Positions 33,517 through 43,679 of a stretch of 64,000 nt of DNA are shown in pieces. A program made the position numbers and the translations under genes. The stretch is from Bog-159 sp049516155 (GTDB taxonomy: Bacteria; Acidobacteriota; Terriglobia; Bryobacterales; Bryobacteraceae), in assembly GCA_049516155.1 (NCBI GenBank), contig JBEKTJ010000003.1:1-64000 (forward strand), read 5' to 3'. Within the stretch, counting starts at the first letter, position 1. Each line of letters starts with the position of its first letter. The notes under the pieces are model-generated. The model saw only the letters and a list, made by a program, of their open reading frames with translations. It was not told where the DNA came from and searched no databases.

Positions 33517-33897
33517 ATGGCCGCATCCTCCCCTCCATTCCCCTACGAAACGCGCCTGAACATTCTTAACAAGCCGCTCGAAACGATCGACGAAAAGGCT
33601 ATTGCCGACGCGTGCGAGTACAAGTGGTACAACCAGACTCTATGCCAGGTGAACGATTCAGTCGTCCGCATGGGTGTGGTGCAAGGGGAATATCACTGGC
33701 ACAAGCACGATGAGGACGATGAGTTCTTCTACGTTGTGGAGGGCCGCCTGTTGATCGACCTGGAAGATCGTACCATCGAGCTATTGCCGCGGCAGGGAAT
33801 TGTCGTTCCGAAAGGAACTGTCCATCGGACCCGCGCTACGGAGCGGACCGTCATGCTGATGGTCGAAAATGCTGGAATCGTTCCGACAGGCGATTGA
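33517..33897 (+). CDS. Cupin-domain protein
   Basis: A 126-residue single-cupin protein. Motif 1 is visible as EYHWHKHDEDDEFFYVVEGRLLID (H-x-H with a following Glu), and motif 2 as PRQGIVVPKGTVHRTRA (final His ligand). It probably binds one metal; the substrate is unknown. The ATG follows the thpR stop directly (TAAATG), and its TGA overlaps the plsY ATG, so translation is coupled on both sides. Confidence 0.88.
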   Translation: MAASSPPFPYETRLNILNKPLETIDEKAIADACEYKWYNQTLCQVNDSVVRMGVVQGEYHWHKHDEDDEFFYVVEGRLLIDLEDRTIELLPRQGIVVPKGTVHRTRATERTVMLMVENAGIVPTGD

Positions 33898-34505
33898 TGA
33901 CCGCGGCCCTAGGAATTGCGATTGCCTACCTGCTGGGCGACATCCCCTTCGGATATCTGCTGGTAAAGCTGACGACGGGGCGCGACGTGCGCGCTTCCGG
34001 CAGCGGCAATATCGGCGCCACCAACGTCCTGCGCACCACCGGCCGCGCCGCGGGCGTGGCCACACTGCTGCTCGACATGGGCAAAGGCTACTTGGCGGTG
34101 TGGCTGGAAGGCCGGCTCGCCGGTGGGAGTCCCGCGTGGATGAGCGCCGCCGCTTTGGCAGTGATGATCGGCCATTCTTATCCGGCTTTTCTGCGTTTCC
34201 GCGGCGGTAAAGCCGTTTCCGCTTTCGTTGGCGCATGGCTCTGCCTGACGCCCCTGCCGCTGGCTGCGGTGCTGGTGGTCTTCGTGGTGATGGCCGCCTG
34301 GACCAGGCATATCTCGCTGGCCTCCATCGTGGCCGCGGGGACCTTCCCGCTAGCGGTGTGGCTGATCGAGCATCCATCGGCCACGGTCGTGGCGGCCGCC
34401 ATTCTCAGCGCGGCGCTGATCGTCTATCGGCACCGCGAAAACATCGCGCGGCTGCGGGCCGGGACCGAGTCCGTCTTCTCTTTCGGGAGCCGCGCGTCGC
34501 GATGA
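33897..34505 (+). CDS. plsY: Glycerol-3-phosphate acyltransferase PlsY
   Basis: A 202-residue membrane enzyme with the three PlsY motifs: ASGSGNIGATNVLRT, HSYPAFLRFRGGKAV, and a C-terminal YRHRENIARLRAGTE. About five hydrophobic helices are seen. It transfers acyl from acyl-phosphate to glycerol-3-phosphate, the first phospholipid step. ATG 33897 overlaps the cupin stop. Its stop overlaps the gpsA start, placing precursor synthesis (GpsA) and acylation in one transcript. Confidence 0.95.
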   Translation: MTAALGIAIAYLLGDIPFGYLLVKLTTGRDVRASGSGNIGATNVLRTTGRAAGVATLLLDMGKGYLAVWLEGRLAGGSPAWMSAAALAVMIGHSYPAFLRFRGGKAVSAFVGAWLCLTPLPLAAVLVVFVVMAAWTRHISLASIVAAGTFPLAVWLIEHPSATVVAAAILSAALIVYRHRENIARLRAGTESVFSFGSRASR

Positions 34506-35506
34506 CCGGCAGCGGGCTAACCATCGTCGGCGCCGGGAGTTGGGGCACCGCGCTGGCGGTAGTGCTGGCGCCCCGCTTCCCGCACATCCGTCTTTGGGTG
34601 TATGAAAAGGATCTCGCGGACCGGATGCGCTCGACTCGCATGAACGACCTATACCTCCCCGGATTCTGCCTCCCAGCCAACGTGTCGGTGGAATCGGAAT
34701 TTGCCGCGGTTTTGGCGGATGCGGCGATCGTGCTCAGTGTCATGCCGTCGCATCTGGTGCGCACGATCTACGGCCAGATGCTGCCGTGCTTAGATCCCTC
34801 CATGGTATTCGTAAGCGCCACCAAGGGGCTGGAAAACGGCACCCTGCTGCGTGCCTCCCAGGTGATCCACGAATGCATTTCGGCTAGTTTCGAACCCCGC
34901 ATCGCGGTCATTTCCGGACCCACCTTCGCGCGCGAGGTGGCCCGGGGCGATCCCACTGCACTGGTGGTGGCTTCCACAGATCGGTCTTTGGCAGCCAGCG
35001 TGCAAGCGAGCTTTTCAGGGCCGACCTTTCGGCTATACACCAGCCTGGATCCTGCGGGCGTCGAAGTCGCTGGCGCGGTCAAGAATGTGGTGGCCATCGG
35101 TGCTGGCGTATGCCATGGTCTGGGGTTGGGCAGCAATACACAGGCGGCCTTGATCACGCGCGGGCTGGCCGAGATGACCCGCCTTGCCACGGCGCTCGGC
35201 GGATGGCCGCAGACACTCGCCGGCTTGGCAGGGTTAGGCGATTTGGTGCTGACTTGTACAGGAGAATTGAGCCGGAATCGCACCGTCGGCCTGGAGTTGG
35301 CTCGTGGGCGGAAATTGGAGGAGATTGTGAGCTCCATGAAAATGGTGGCGGAAGGCATCAAAACAACCAATGCAACGGTCGATTTGGCGCACCGATGCGG
35401 AGTGGAGATGCCAATTTCGGCTCAGATGTTTGAAATGTTGAATTTTGGGCTGCCTCCACGAGAGGCCGTCCGCAGGTTGATGGATCGTAGTCTGAAGGGG
35501 GAGTAA
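34502..35506 (+). CDS. gpsA: NAD(P)-dependent glycerol-3-phosphate dehydrogenase
   Basis: A 334-residue dehydrogenase. The Rossmann motif VGAGSWGTALAVVLA is at the N-terminus; VISGPTFAREVARGDPTAL, AGAVKNVVAIGAGVCHGLGLG (catalytic Lys) and LAGLGDLVLTCTGELSRNR complete the family signature. It makes sn-glycerol-3-phosphate from DHAP for PlsY. The ATGA overlap with plsY fixes the start; a much longer in-frame extension is inside plsY and is rejected. Confidence 0.96.
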   Translation: MTGSGLTIVGAGSWGTALAVVLAPRFPHIRLWVYEKDLADRMRSTRMNDLYLPGFCLPANVSVESEFAAVLADAAIVLSVMPSHLVRTIYGQMLPCLDPSMVFVSATKGLENGTLLRASQVIHECISASFEPRIAVISGPTFAREVARGDPTALVVASTDRSLAASVQASFSGPTFRLYTSLDPAGVEVAGAVKNVVAIGAGVCHGLGLGSNTQAALITRGLAEMTRLATALGGWPQTLAGLAGLGDLVLTCTGELSRNRTVGLELARGRKLEEIVSSMKMVAEGIKTTNATVDLAHRCGVEMPISAQMFEMLNFGLPPREAVRRLMDRSLKGE

Positions 35507-35509
35507 CTT

Positions 35510-36166
35510 TTGCACGCTGACGCGCAACCTTGCATGGAGCCTGGGGTTGAAACTCATATGGGGGCAGCCGCGATAGCCGCGGTGGCCGCCATAGGCATGC
35601 TGGACTACGACGCAGAGCTGATGCTCCGCGTCAAGGACGGAGATGGCGCCTGTTTTGGCGTCCTGCTCGAAAAGCATCGGGCATCGGTGATTCATTTTAT
35701 CTACCGGCTGGTGCAGGAGCAGGCCGTCGCCGAGGAATTGGCGCAGGAGGTCTTTCTGCGCGTGTATCGTTCCCGGTCGAGCTATGAGGCGACTGCAAAG
35801 TTTAAGACCTGGCTATTCCGTATTGCGTCGCATTTAGCGCTCAACTGGTTGCGCGACGAAAAACACGAGCGGGGGCAGGAGCGGCTCGACGACGCGTCCG
35901 CAGATCTCCCCGTTCGCCAGGTTTCCGATCGGCGGCCAACGGTGGAACAGGAGTTGGTTTACGCCGTGAGACTGCGTGAGGTCCGGCTGGCGGTAGCCGC
36001 GCTGCCTGAAAAGCAGCGGACTGCGGTGTTGTTGCACAAGTACGAAGAGATGCCTTACGCCCAGATCGCGAAGGTGCTGGAGTGCTCGGAATCGGCCGTA
36101 AAATCGCTGCTCTACCGGGCGTACGAAACGTTGCGCGCCCGTTTGGCGCACATGGAATCCACATGA
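35510..36166 (+). CDS. ECF-type sigma-70 factor
   Basis: A 218-residue sigma factor. Region 2 is visible as VIHFIYRLVQEQAVAEELAQEVFLRVYRSRSSYEATAKFKTWLFRIASHLALNWLRD. Region 4 reads LPEKQRTAVLLHKYEEMPYAQIAKVLECSESAVKSLLYRAYETLR. The probable start is TTG 35510, supported by GGGGGAG seven bases upstream; ATG 35534 has no ribosome site. Its stop overlaps the next gene, which encodes a zinc-finger anti-sigma factor, so this is a sigma/anti-sigma pair. Target promoters are unknown. Confidence 0.92.
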   Translation: MHADAQPCMEPGVETHMGAAAIAAVAAIGMLDYDAELMLRVKDGDGACFGVLLEKHRASVIHFIYRLVQEQAVAEELAQEVFLRVYRSRSSYEATAKFKTWLFRIASHLALNWLRDEKHERGQERLDDASADLPVRQVSDRRPTVEQELVYAVRLREVRLAVAALPEKQRTAVLLHKYEEMPYAQIAKVLECSESAVKSLLYRAYETLRARLAHMEST

Positions 36167-36651
36167 ATTGCCCAATTCAAAGCCGCGACCCGGAAAAACT
36201 TGTGGCCTATGCCGCCGGCGCACTCGATCCGGAATCCGCGCGCGCGCTGGAACAGCACCTGATGGGTTGCGCCGATTGCCGCTCGATGGTCGCGGATCAG
36301 GCGGCTGTGTGGCAGGCCTTGAATGCGTGGGAGGCGCCGCCTGTCTCGCCCGATTTCGATGAGCGTCTGTATCGCCGAATCGAGCAGGGAGTGCCTTTCT
36401 CGTGGTGGGAGCGTCTTACGCGGCCATTCCGTCCTATGTCGCTTCGGCAGGCATTGCCGTTGACCGCTTCGGCCGGTGTTCTGCTGGTAGCAGGTCTGCT
36501 GCTGTATCACCCAGATTACATCGCGCCGGCTGCACGGAGCGGTGAGATCGTGCGCGCGAATCAGGTGGAACGTACTCTGGACGACCTGGACTTATTGCGC
36601 CAGTTCGGCACGGCGGATTCGGGGGAAAGCGCGCATCCTGATGCCCGGTGA
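36163..36651 (+). CDS. Membrane anti-sigma factor with zinc finger
   Basis: A 162-residue protein. The N-terminal zinc-binding anti-sigma domain has H-x3-C-x2-C in LEQHLMGCADCRSMVADQAAVW. A single membrane helix (ALPLTASAGVLLVAGLLLY) lies near residues 100-120, followed by a short periplasmic tail. It should sequester the upstream sigma factor at the membrane. ATG 36163 overlaps the sigma stop (ATGA). Its 3' end overlaps the DUF3106 gene by 11 bases. Confidence 0.88.
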   Translation: MNCPIQSRDPEKLVAYAAGALDPESARALEQHLMGCADCRSMVADQAAVWQALNAWEAPPVSPDFDERLYRRIEQGVPFSWWERLTRPFRPMSLRQALPLTASAGVLLVAGLLLYHPDYIAPAARSGEIVRANQVERTLDDLDLLRQFGTADSGESAHPDAR

Positions 36652-37129
36652 TCTGGGACGCTCCCGCCTTCTCAGGGCCAGTTGTGCCGTTCTGCTCGCG
36701 ATTCTGCTCGCAACCGCCGTAGCCGCCCAGCAACCTCCGGCGAACCCGATCGACCGCTGGAACCGGATGTCTCCCGAGGAGCGCGAACGCGAGCTTGCCA
36801 AGCTGCCCCCTGGCCGCGCCCGGCAGATTCGCCAGCGCATTGCGCGGTACAACCAGATGCGCCCGGAAGAACAGAAGGCGCTACGCGACCGTTACGACAC
36901 TTTTAGCCATCTTCCGCCGGACAAGCAGCAGATCGTGCGCGACCGTCTGCGCGAGTTCCGCCGATTACCTCAAGCGCGTCAGCCGGTAGTGCACCGCGAG
37001 GTGGTCCGTCTGCGTTCGTTGCCGGAGGCCCAGCGTCAGGCGAGCATGAACGGCGACGAATTCCATAGCCAGTTTTCGCCGCAGGAGCAGCAGATTATCC
37101 GGGACCTGACTGCATACATGGCGAATTGA
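36641..37129 (+). CDS. Exported DUF3106 protein
   Basis: A 162-residue exported protein: signal peptide LLRASCAVLLAILLATAVAAQ, then repeated RWNRMSPEERERELAKLPPGRARQIRQR, YNQMRPEEQKALRDRYDTF and LPPDKQQIVRDRLREFRRLP strings, the DUF3106 pattern of short helices starting with P-x-E/D. Such proteins often follow ECF sigma/anti-sigma pairs and may be periplasmic sensors, as in the CpxP/Spy style; this is an inference. The start overlaps the anti-sigma 3' end. Confidence 0.82.
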   Translation: MPGDLGRSRLLRASCAVLLAILLATAVAAQQPPANPIDRWNRMSPEERERELAKLPPGRARQIRQRIARYNQMRPEEQKALRDRYDTFSHLPPDKQQIVRDRLREFRRLPQARQPVVHREVVRLRSLPEAQRQASMNGDEFHSQFSPQEQQIIRDLTAYMAN

Positions 37130-37145
37130 CCGGCTAACATATAGC

Positions 37146-38225
37146 TTGCGCCCCAGCCGCGTCCTGTTCGTCGCACCCCCGGTGGGCCCCATTGGTTCGG
37201 GGGAAGCCGGCGGTGTCGAAACCCACCTGCTGAGTCTCGCACCCATACTTGTGGACCGCGGGCACGCGGTCGGAATTGTCGCGCCGGCTGGAAGCGTTGT
37301 GCCGGTCACGGGTGTCACTCTGTATCAAGTCGCGGGAGGCGCGAGTCCGAGCGCTACCCGCGCTGAGCGATCCGCGCACACTATGGTCCGCCCAGACGGC
37401 GTGCTGGAGAAAATGTGGGATCGGGCGATCCGGCTGCAGCGGCAGTATGACGTAGTGATCGGGGTTAGTTACGACTGGCTGCCGTTTTATTTGACTCCGT
37501 TCTTCAGCACACCAGTCGGACACTGGATTACCATCTGTTCCGCCTTGGATGAGGTGGATGCGGTGATCGAGCAGCGTTGGCGGGAGGGCGGGTTGAAGCT
37601 GGCCATGTATACGGACGCGCAGGTTCGCACGTATGCGTTCCTTGACAGCGCGCGCGTGCAGTTTTTGTACGGAGGGGTGGATACCGCGGTTTTCCAATTC
37701 AATTCACACCCGGGTGAGCGACTATGTTGGGCTGGGCGTATTTCGCCGGAGAAGGGTCTGGCGGATGGCATCGCGGCGGCCCGCGCGCTCGACATGCCGC
37801 TGGATGTCTGCGGCAAGATCCAGGACCAGGCGTACTGGCAGGCGGTGATGCGCGATGCGGGAGGACAAGTTGTATATCACGGGTTCTTGAGGCCGGCAGA
37901 ATTACAGCGGCGATACGCGGGCGCGCGCGCCACGCTAGTTACGCCACACTGGATCGAGGCGTTTGGAAACACGGTGATTGAATCGATGGCGTGCGGCACG
38001 CCGGTGGTGACGTACGACAGGGGAGGGCCGGTGGAGATTGTGGAGCATGGCCGAAGCGGCATTCTGGTGGCGCAAGGTGACGTGGGCGGTTTAGTGGAAG
38101 GCGTGCGAGCGGCGATTGGGCTGGACCGTCACGTGGTACGCGCACGGGCTGAGGAATTTTCGTTGGGGAGGATGGCGGATCGATTTGAGGGGTGGGTAGA
38201 ATTAGTCGCCGGGGGACCTGGCTAG
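37146..38225 (+). CDS. GT4-type glycosyltransferase
   Basis: A 359-residue GT-B enzyme. The N-terminus RVLFVAPPVGPIGSGEAGGVETHLLSLAPIL carries the Gly-rich acceptor loop. The C-terminal donor domain has RISPEKGLADGIAAARAL, then EAFGNTVIESMACGTPVVTYDRGGPVEIV (E-x7-E motif). The probable start is TTG 37146, five bases after TAACAT, with no ribosome site. The acceptor is unknown; lipid or polysaccharide decoration is likely. The 3' end overlaps the convergent regulator fragment by 24 bases. Confidence 0.85.
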   Translation: MRPSRVLFVAPPVGPIGSGEAGGVETHLLSLAPILVDRGHAVGIVAPAGSVVPVTGVTLYQVAGGASPSATRAERSAHTMVRPDGVLEKMWDRAIRLQRQYDVVIGVSYDWLPFYLTPFFSTPVGHWITICSALDEVDAVIEQRWREGGLKLAMYTDAQVRTYAFLDSARVQFLYGGVDTAVFQFNSHPGERLCWAGRISPEKGLADGIAAARALDMPLDVCGKIQDQAYWQAVMRDAGGQVVYHGFLRPAELQRRYAGARATLVTPHWIEAFGNTVIESMACGTPVVTYDRGGPVEIVEHGRSGILVAQGDVGGLVEGVRAAIGLDRHVVRARAEEFSLGRMADRFEGWVELVAGGPG

Positions 38226-38372
38226 GTTCTTGGCGAGGGCATCCCAGGATTCAAACGCTAAGTAGCGCTCATGGAAGGAATCGCCACGCTCGGCGCGGTG
38301 CCATGCGTCCACGAACCGGCGCGTTGCTTCTTCGTCCATCGCGCCACCGAATGTGATTTTCACATCGCTCAT
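38202..38372 (-). pseudogene. Truncated HVO_A0114-like transcription regulator
   Basis: A 56-residue reading frame: MSDVKITFGGAMDEEATRRFVDAWHRAERGD...HERYLAFESWDALAKNL. This resembles the N-terminal segment of HVO_A0114/COG4190 putative regulators, which normally continues into LTPKxLELLR and a winged helix. Here it stops after ARSPGD, so the DNA-binding part is missing. ATG 38372 lies four bases after the restored DUF4276 stop, suggesting it was the third gene of that cassette. A genuine small protein cannot be excluded. Confidence 0.5.
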
Positions 38373-38376
38373 TTGC

Positions 38377-38984
38377 TCAGTAGCCACTGGCCTTTGCTAA
38401 CGATAACATGTCGTCGAGAAGAATTCTCAGGTGGGGACATTTTTCATATGCCCGATTTGGGTCGAGTTTGCCGAATAATGCGGAGCCGTCCTCGACCTTC
38501 TTATATTCCCGGCCGTTCGCTCTGTATAGCTGCTCGAGTCGCTTGGCTGGTGGTTGTTGGAGGTTGACTCCGGCCGGCTTGTGTAGCTTTCAAGGCTGTC
38601 GCGAAATGCGGTGGGGAATATTCCGGGCTCGCTTAGCAGCCAGGCTTCAGTTTCGTGAACCGCGAAATGCTGTCGGAAGCGCGAGTGTTCGGCGCGGTGC
38701 TCCAATTCGGCTTTGGCCCAGGTGTACTTCGCATCCGCGGTCAAGTTTGGCGGGAAGGACAGGGGCGCACCGTACAAATCCAGAAGTCCGACGACAGCGA
38801 TCAGCCCACCCGAATCGAGATCTTTTCTGGCAGGCTGGGCGAAGCTCTTGAGATAGTCGCCACTCCCCTTGAAACGCACCGGTTTGACGCCGACCGGCCG
38901 CGAAAGTCTTGGATCCAGCCAGCGCTTGAGGAACGCGGGTACCGCGCGCTCGGTGGAACCCTCGACGAAAAGCGCAAAGTTCAC
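38377..38984 (-). pseudogene. DUF4276 family gene with a -1 frameshift
   Basis: The frame from GTG 38984 reads NFALFVEGSTERAVPAFLKRWL, LIAVVGLLDLYGAP, KAELEHRAEH and HFAVHETEAWLLSEPGIFP, the DUF4276 pattern, then turns into Ser-rich nonsense. The expected C-terminus is in another frame: VNLQQPPAKRLEQLY...LFGKLDPNRAYEKCPHLRILLDDML, ending at TGA 38379-38377. One added A in the AAA run at 38588-38590 (minus strand) joins both parts into a 202-residue protein. DUF4276 proteins typically partner AAA ATPases in predicted defence or nuclease modules. The GTGA overlap with the ATPase stop shows coupling. Confidence 0.75.
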
Positions 38985-40165
38985 AAGACGGCTGCGGCCT
39001 CGCCGGAGAAAATGAAGCGTCCGAGTGAGTAGTCCTCGACCCACTTCCTTAATTCGTCGCCACGAGCAGTCCTCAACTCCGTGTGGTCGCCCACCCAATC
39101 GAAGATGGTCGCGGCCGGGAGTGTGTCGCCGAAGGCATCCAGCATCTCCGGCGAGTGTGTGCTGAGGATGACCTGTGTCCGTGTGGCAGCCGCCGTGGCA
39201 AGCTCGGCGATGATCGGCAGCATCGACGGATGCAGCCCAGACTCCGGTTCGTCGATGGCAATGAGCGGCGGCGGATCGGGTGTGGCTAGGATTGTTAGCA
39301 AGAGCAGGAAGCGCAGAGTTCCGTCCGACAGATCGGCGGCGCTGTCCTCGCGATGGCCGTGCTTTCGGCGGATGTATAGTTGGATACGGTCCGGCTCCGT
39401 CTGGCGAAAGGACAAGTCGCGATAGTCGTCGGGAAAGGCCGCGGACATGCCGTTGTCGATCGCGTCCTTGAAGTCACCTTCGTACAGCGTTTTCAGGACA
39501 GGAGTGAGATTCTGTCCGTGCGGGGCCACGCGTTTCTCGTCTCGGAGCACGGCGGGTCGTCTGATTTCAGCGTGTTCATCCACTCGCAAATCATGGTAAA
39601 TTGCCCAGGCTCTCAAATTCTGCTGGAACTGATACGGGGCTGGATGGGGCCACAGCGCCGAGATGATCGAGATAGCCGTCTCCGTCTCCGGCGGATTGTT
39701 GATCGGATGGATGCGCACGGTGCCACCGTCCTCCGGCACGTGCAGCACATCTTCATTACGGTCTAGCAGCTTAGAATCTGCGGCGGATCCGCCCTCAAAC
39801 CCGAACATCTCGATGGCTACGCGATAGCTCGCAGACGGCGGAGCGGGCACGAGGCGAAGCGGGTACACGATCGACGTGGGTTCATGAGCTGGCTCTCGGC
39901 CAGGGAAATTGATGACGAACGGCATGACGATCTCGAAATCCATCTGTTGGGACGATCCGCCCCACAGCAAACGCGGAAATCCCCCCTTGTTCAACACGAA
40001 ATCGCGCAGGCTGCCCGCAGCAGAAGCGCGAATCAGATCCAAAGCTTGCAGGAGGTTCGATTTCCCAGAGCCGTTCGGGCCTATCAGGACGTTTAAACTC
40101 TCGAGATTCCACCGCACTGCCTTGAACGATGCGAAGCCCGAGATCATCAGCGATTGGACCGACAT
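38981..40165 (-). CDS. AAA-type (AAA_21/RecF-like) ATPase
   Basis: A 394-residue ABC/SMC-like ATPase: Walker A LIGPNGSGKSNLLQAL near residue 30, signature AADLSDGTLRFLLLLTIL, Walker B PPLIAIDEPESGLHP and the H-switch VILSTHSPEMLDAF. It is intact over the usual length for the family. With the overlapping DUF4276 gene it forms a two-component module resembling split OLD/Abi-type defence systems; that role is inferred. TACAAT lies eight bases before the ATG, predicting a leaderless mRNA. Confidence 0.85.
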   Translation of the reverse strand: MSVQSLMISGFASFKAVRWNLESLNVLIGPNGSGKSNLLQALDLIRASAAGSLRDFVLNKGGFPRLLWGGSSQQMDFEIVMPFVINFPGREPAHEPTSIVYPLRLVPAPPSASYRVAIEMFGFEGGSAADSKLLDRNEDVLHVPEDGGTVRIHPINNPPETETAISIISALWPHPAPYQFQQNLRAWAIYHDLRVDEHAEIRRPAVLRDEKRVAPHGQNLTPVLKTLYEGDFKDAIDNGMSAAFPDDYRDLSFRQTEPDRIQLYIRRKHGHREDSAADLSDGTLRFLLLLTILATPDPPPLIAIDEPESGLHPSMLPIIAELATAAATRTQVILSTHSPEMLDAFGDTLPAATIFDWVGDHTELRTARGDELRKWVEDYSLGRFIFSGEAAAVL

Positions 40166-40173
40166 ACCAAGCT

Positions 40174-40179
40174 ATTGTA
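40174..40179 (-). promoter_or_regulatory. -10 hexamer TACAAT of the AAA ATPase gene
   Basis: On the minus strand it is followed by eight bases and the ATG at 40165, with no Shine-Dalgarno. Confidence 0.45.
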
Positions 40180-40188
40180 CGCCGCTCG

Positions 40189-41586
40189 CTACTGCTCCCG
40201 CCGCACATACTCGAATTCGAAAGGCATGCCATGAATCCCGGTGGTCGGCTTGGAAATCCAGTGTGCGATCTTACCGATCTCCGGGGCGCCCTTTGGGCCC
40301 GGCACCATCAAATTCCGCACATAGGCGGAGTCCTTCTCCCCAGGCAAGAATTCGTCGCTTCGTTCGTTCCATTGCTCCACCGTCAGGCGATGGCCCGCCG
40401 GGTCGAAGCGGTGCGCCGCGTACGCGCCGATGTGCCGGTGAAAACGCCGGTCCGGCAGCCGCAGCCGGTAGGGAATCTCGTGCTCCGTAATTACGCGGTT
40501 CCAACGCTCCAGGCACTTCTCGCAATCCTCTATGTACGAATCGCGCAGCACCTCGTTCATGGCATTGCGCAACGGAATCTCCTGGCCGGCCACCGCATAA
40601 GAGCCTTCCAGCGCCAGATGATCGGCATACTTAGGCTCCTGCGCGCGCCCCTTCATCCCCGCGCTGAAGAAGTTGGCGGCGTTGCTCGAAACCTCGCCGC
40701 CGAACAAATCCAGGCTCAGGCTGAACCACAGGTTGATGTACTTCTGCACAGTCGGCAAATCGATGACGCCCTGACGGCGCACATCGTCGTCGCCGGTTTC
40801 ACGCATGATCTCGCAGGCCCGCCGCACCACCCGCCGCACTCCGGATTCGCCCACGAACATGTGATGTGCTTCCTCGGTCAGCATGAAGCGTGTGGTGCGC
40901 GAGAGCGGATCGAAGCCGCTTTCCGCCAGCGCCAGCAACTGGTATTTGCCGTCGCGATCCGTGAAAGTCGTGAACATGTAGAACGACAGCCAGTCTTCGA
41001 TCGGCTCGTTAAACGCTTCCAGGATGCGCGGCTTATCGCTCGATCCGCTGCGGCGCTCCAGCAATTCCTCGCTCTCCTCGCGGCCGTCGCGCCCGAAATA
41101 GGAATGCAACAGGTAGACCATGGCCCACAGGTGGCGGCCCTCCTCCACATTCACCTGGAACAGATTGCGCAGGTCGTACAGGCTGGGCGCGGACTGGCCC
41201 AGCAGCCGCTGCTGTTCCACGCTGGCCGGTTCAGTATCGCCCTGCGTGACGATCAGCCGCCGCAGCATGTTGCGATACTCGCCGGGTACTTCCTGCCATA
41301 CAGGCAGGCCGAAATGATCGCCGAAGCCCACGCGCCGATCGTGCTCCGGCGGCGCCAGAAAAATGCCCCAACGGTAGTCCGGCATTTTCACATAGTCGAA
41401 ATGCGCCCAGCCTCCCGGCTCGACGGACGTCGCGGTGCGCAGATACACATCGTCCGCCTGAAAGCCTTCGGGGCCCATGTCGCTCCACCACTGCATGTAA
41501 TTGGGGAGCCAATGCTCCAGTGCGCGCAGCAGGCGCTTGTCGTTCGAGAGATCGACGTTATTGGGAATGCGTTCGTAGAGGGACAT
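40189..41586 (-). CDS. boxB: Benzoyl-CoA 2,3-epoxidase subunit BoxB
   Basis: A 465-residue diiron oxygenase component: YERIPNNVDLSNDKRLLRALEHWLPNYMQWWSDMGPEGF at the N-terminus, then NVEEGRHLWAMVYLL and TRFMLTEEAHHMFVGESG, both with the E-x2-H pattern of the carboxylate-bridged diiron site. It epoxidises benzoyl-CoA in the box pathway. The ATG follows the boxC stop directly and has GGAGGAC upstream, so it is the second gene of the operon. The reductase boxA and benzoate-CoA ligase are not in this window. Confidence 0.93.
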   Translation of the reverse strand: MSLYERIPNNVDLSNDKRLLRALEHWLPNYMQWWSDMGPEGFQADDVYLRTATSVEPGGWAHFDYVKMPDYRWGIFLAPPEHDRRVGFGDHFGLPVWQEVPGEYRNMLRRLIVTQGDTEPASVEQQRLLGQSAPSLYDLRNLFQVNVEEGRHLWAMVYLLHSYFGRDGREESEELLERRSGSSDKPRILEAFNEPIEDWLSFYMFTTFTDRDGKYQLLALAESGFDPLSRTTRFMLTEEAHHMFVGESGVRRVVRRACEIMRETGDDDVRRQGVIDLPTVQKYINLWFSLSLDLFGGEVSSNAANFFSAGMKGRAQEPKYADHLALEGSYAVAGQEIPLRNAMNEVLRDSYIEDCEKCLERWNRVITEHEIPYRLRLPDRRFHRHIGAYAAHRFDPAGHRLTVEQWNERSDEFLPGEKDSAYVRNLMVPGPKGAPEIGKIAHWISKPTTGIHGMPFEFEYVRREQ

Positions 41587-43236
<1,650 letters not shown>

Positions 43237-43244
43237 ACGATTTC

Positions 43245-43250
43245 ATTGTA
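43245..43250 (-). promoter_or_regulatory. -10 hexamer TACAAT of boxCB
   Basis: Minus-strand TACAAT, eight bases before the boxC ATG. A second TACAAT at 43262-43267 lies 12 bases further upstream. Confidence 0.45.
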
Positions 43251-43456
43251 CGGCGGTTGAGATTGTACGCGCTGGGCGCTGTGCAGTAGAGCGCCAAGCG
43301 CGAGCGTGAGCAGGCCGTAGACGCCCTTTCGACAGGGACGTTGCGCAAGCGAGGGCCCCGGAGACCGCCGAACGTCTACCGGATTGCCGCCCAAACGGCG
43401 TTTAAATCGACAGACGGCGCTACTTGTAGGCGGCAGCTTCTACGTCGGCGTATGGC

Positions 43457-43679
43457 TCACTGCCGGTCAAAACCCTCCGGTTCGAGGTCGGGCACCTTGT
43501 CGAGAACGGCGAGGACTTTTCGCGGCTACCACCGGATGCTCTTTGTTGCAGGCGTTCCATTCCCCAATCTGTTCCGCGAATGCCGAGACGAAGACGTCGT
43601 CAACCGATAAATGTTGTGACTCCGCGACCTCGACCGCCTTCTGGTACAGTTCCTCGGGCACGTTGACTGTCATGCTCAT
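43457..43679 (-). pseudogene. Antitoxin-like gene with two frameshifts
   Basis: The open frame starts MSMTVNVPEELYQKAVEVAESQHLSVDDVFVSAFAEQIGEW, the usual N-terminus of a small antitoxin-like family, then turns to nonsense. The expected continuation is recovered only by two single-base insertions: after W as ERLQQRASGGSREK (a missing G near TGG), then VLAVLDKVPDLEPEGFDRQ (a missing T after GAAAAG), ending at TGA 43459-43457. The restored protein would be about 74 residues. No intact toxin lies beside it. It is a decayed toxin-antitoxin-type locus or, less likely, contains sequencing errors. Confidence 0.65.
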
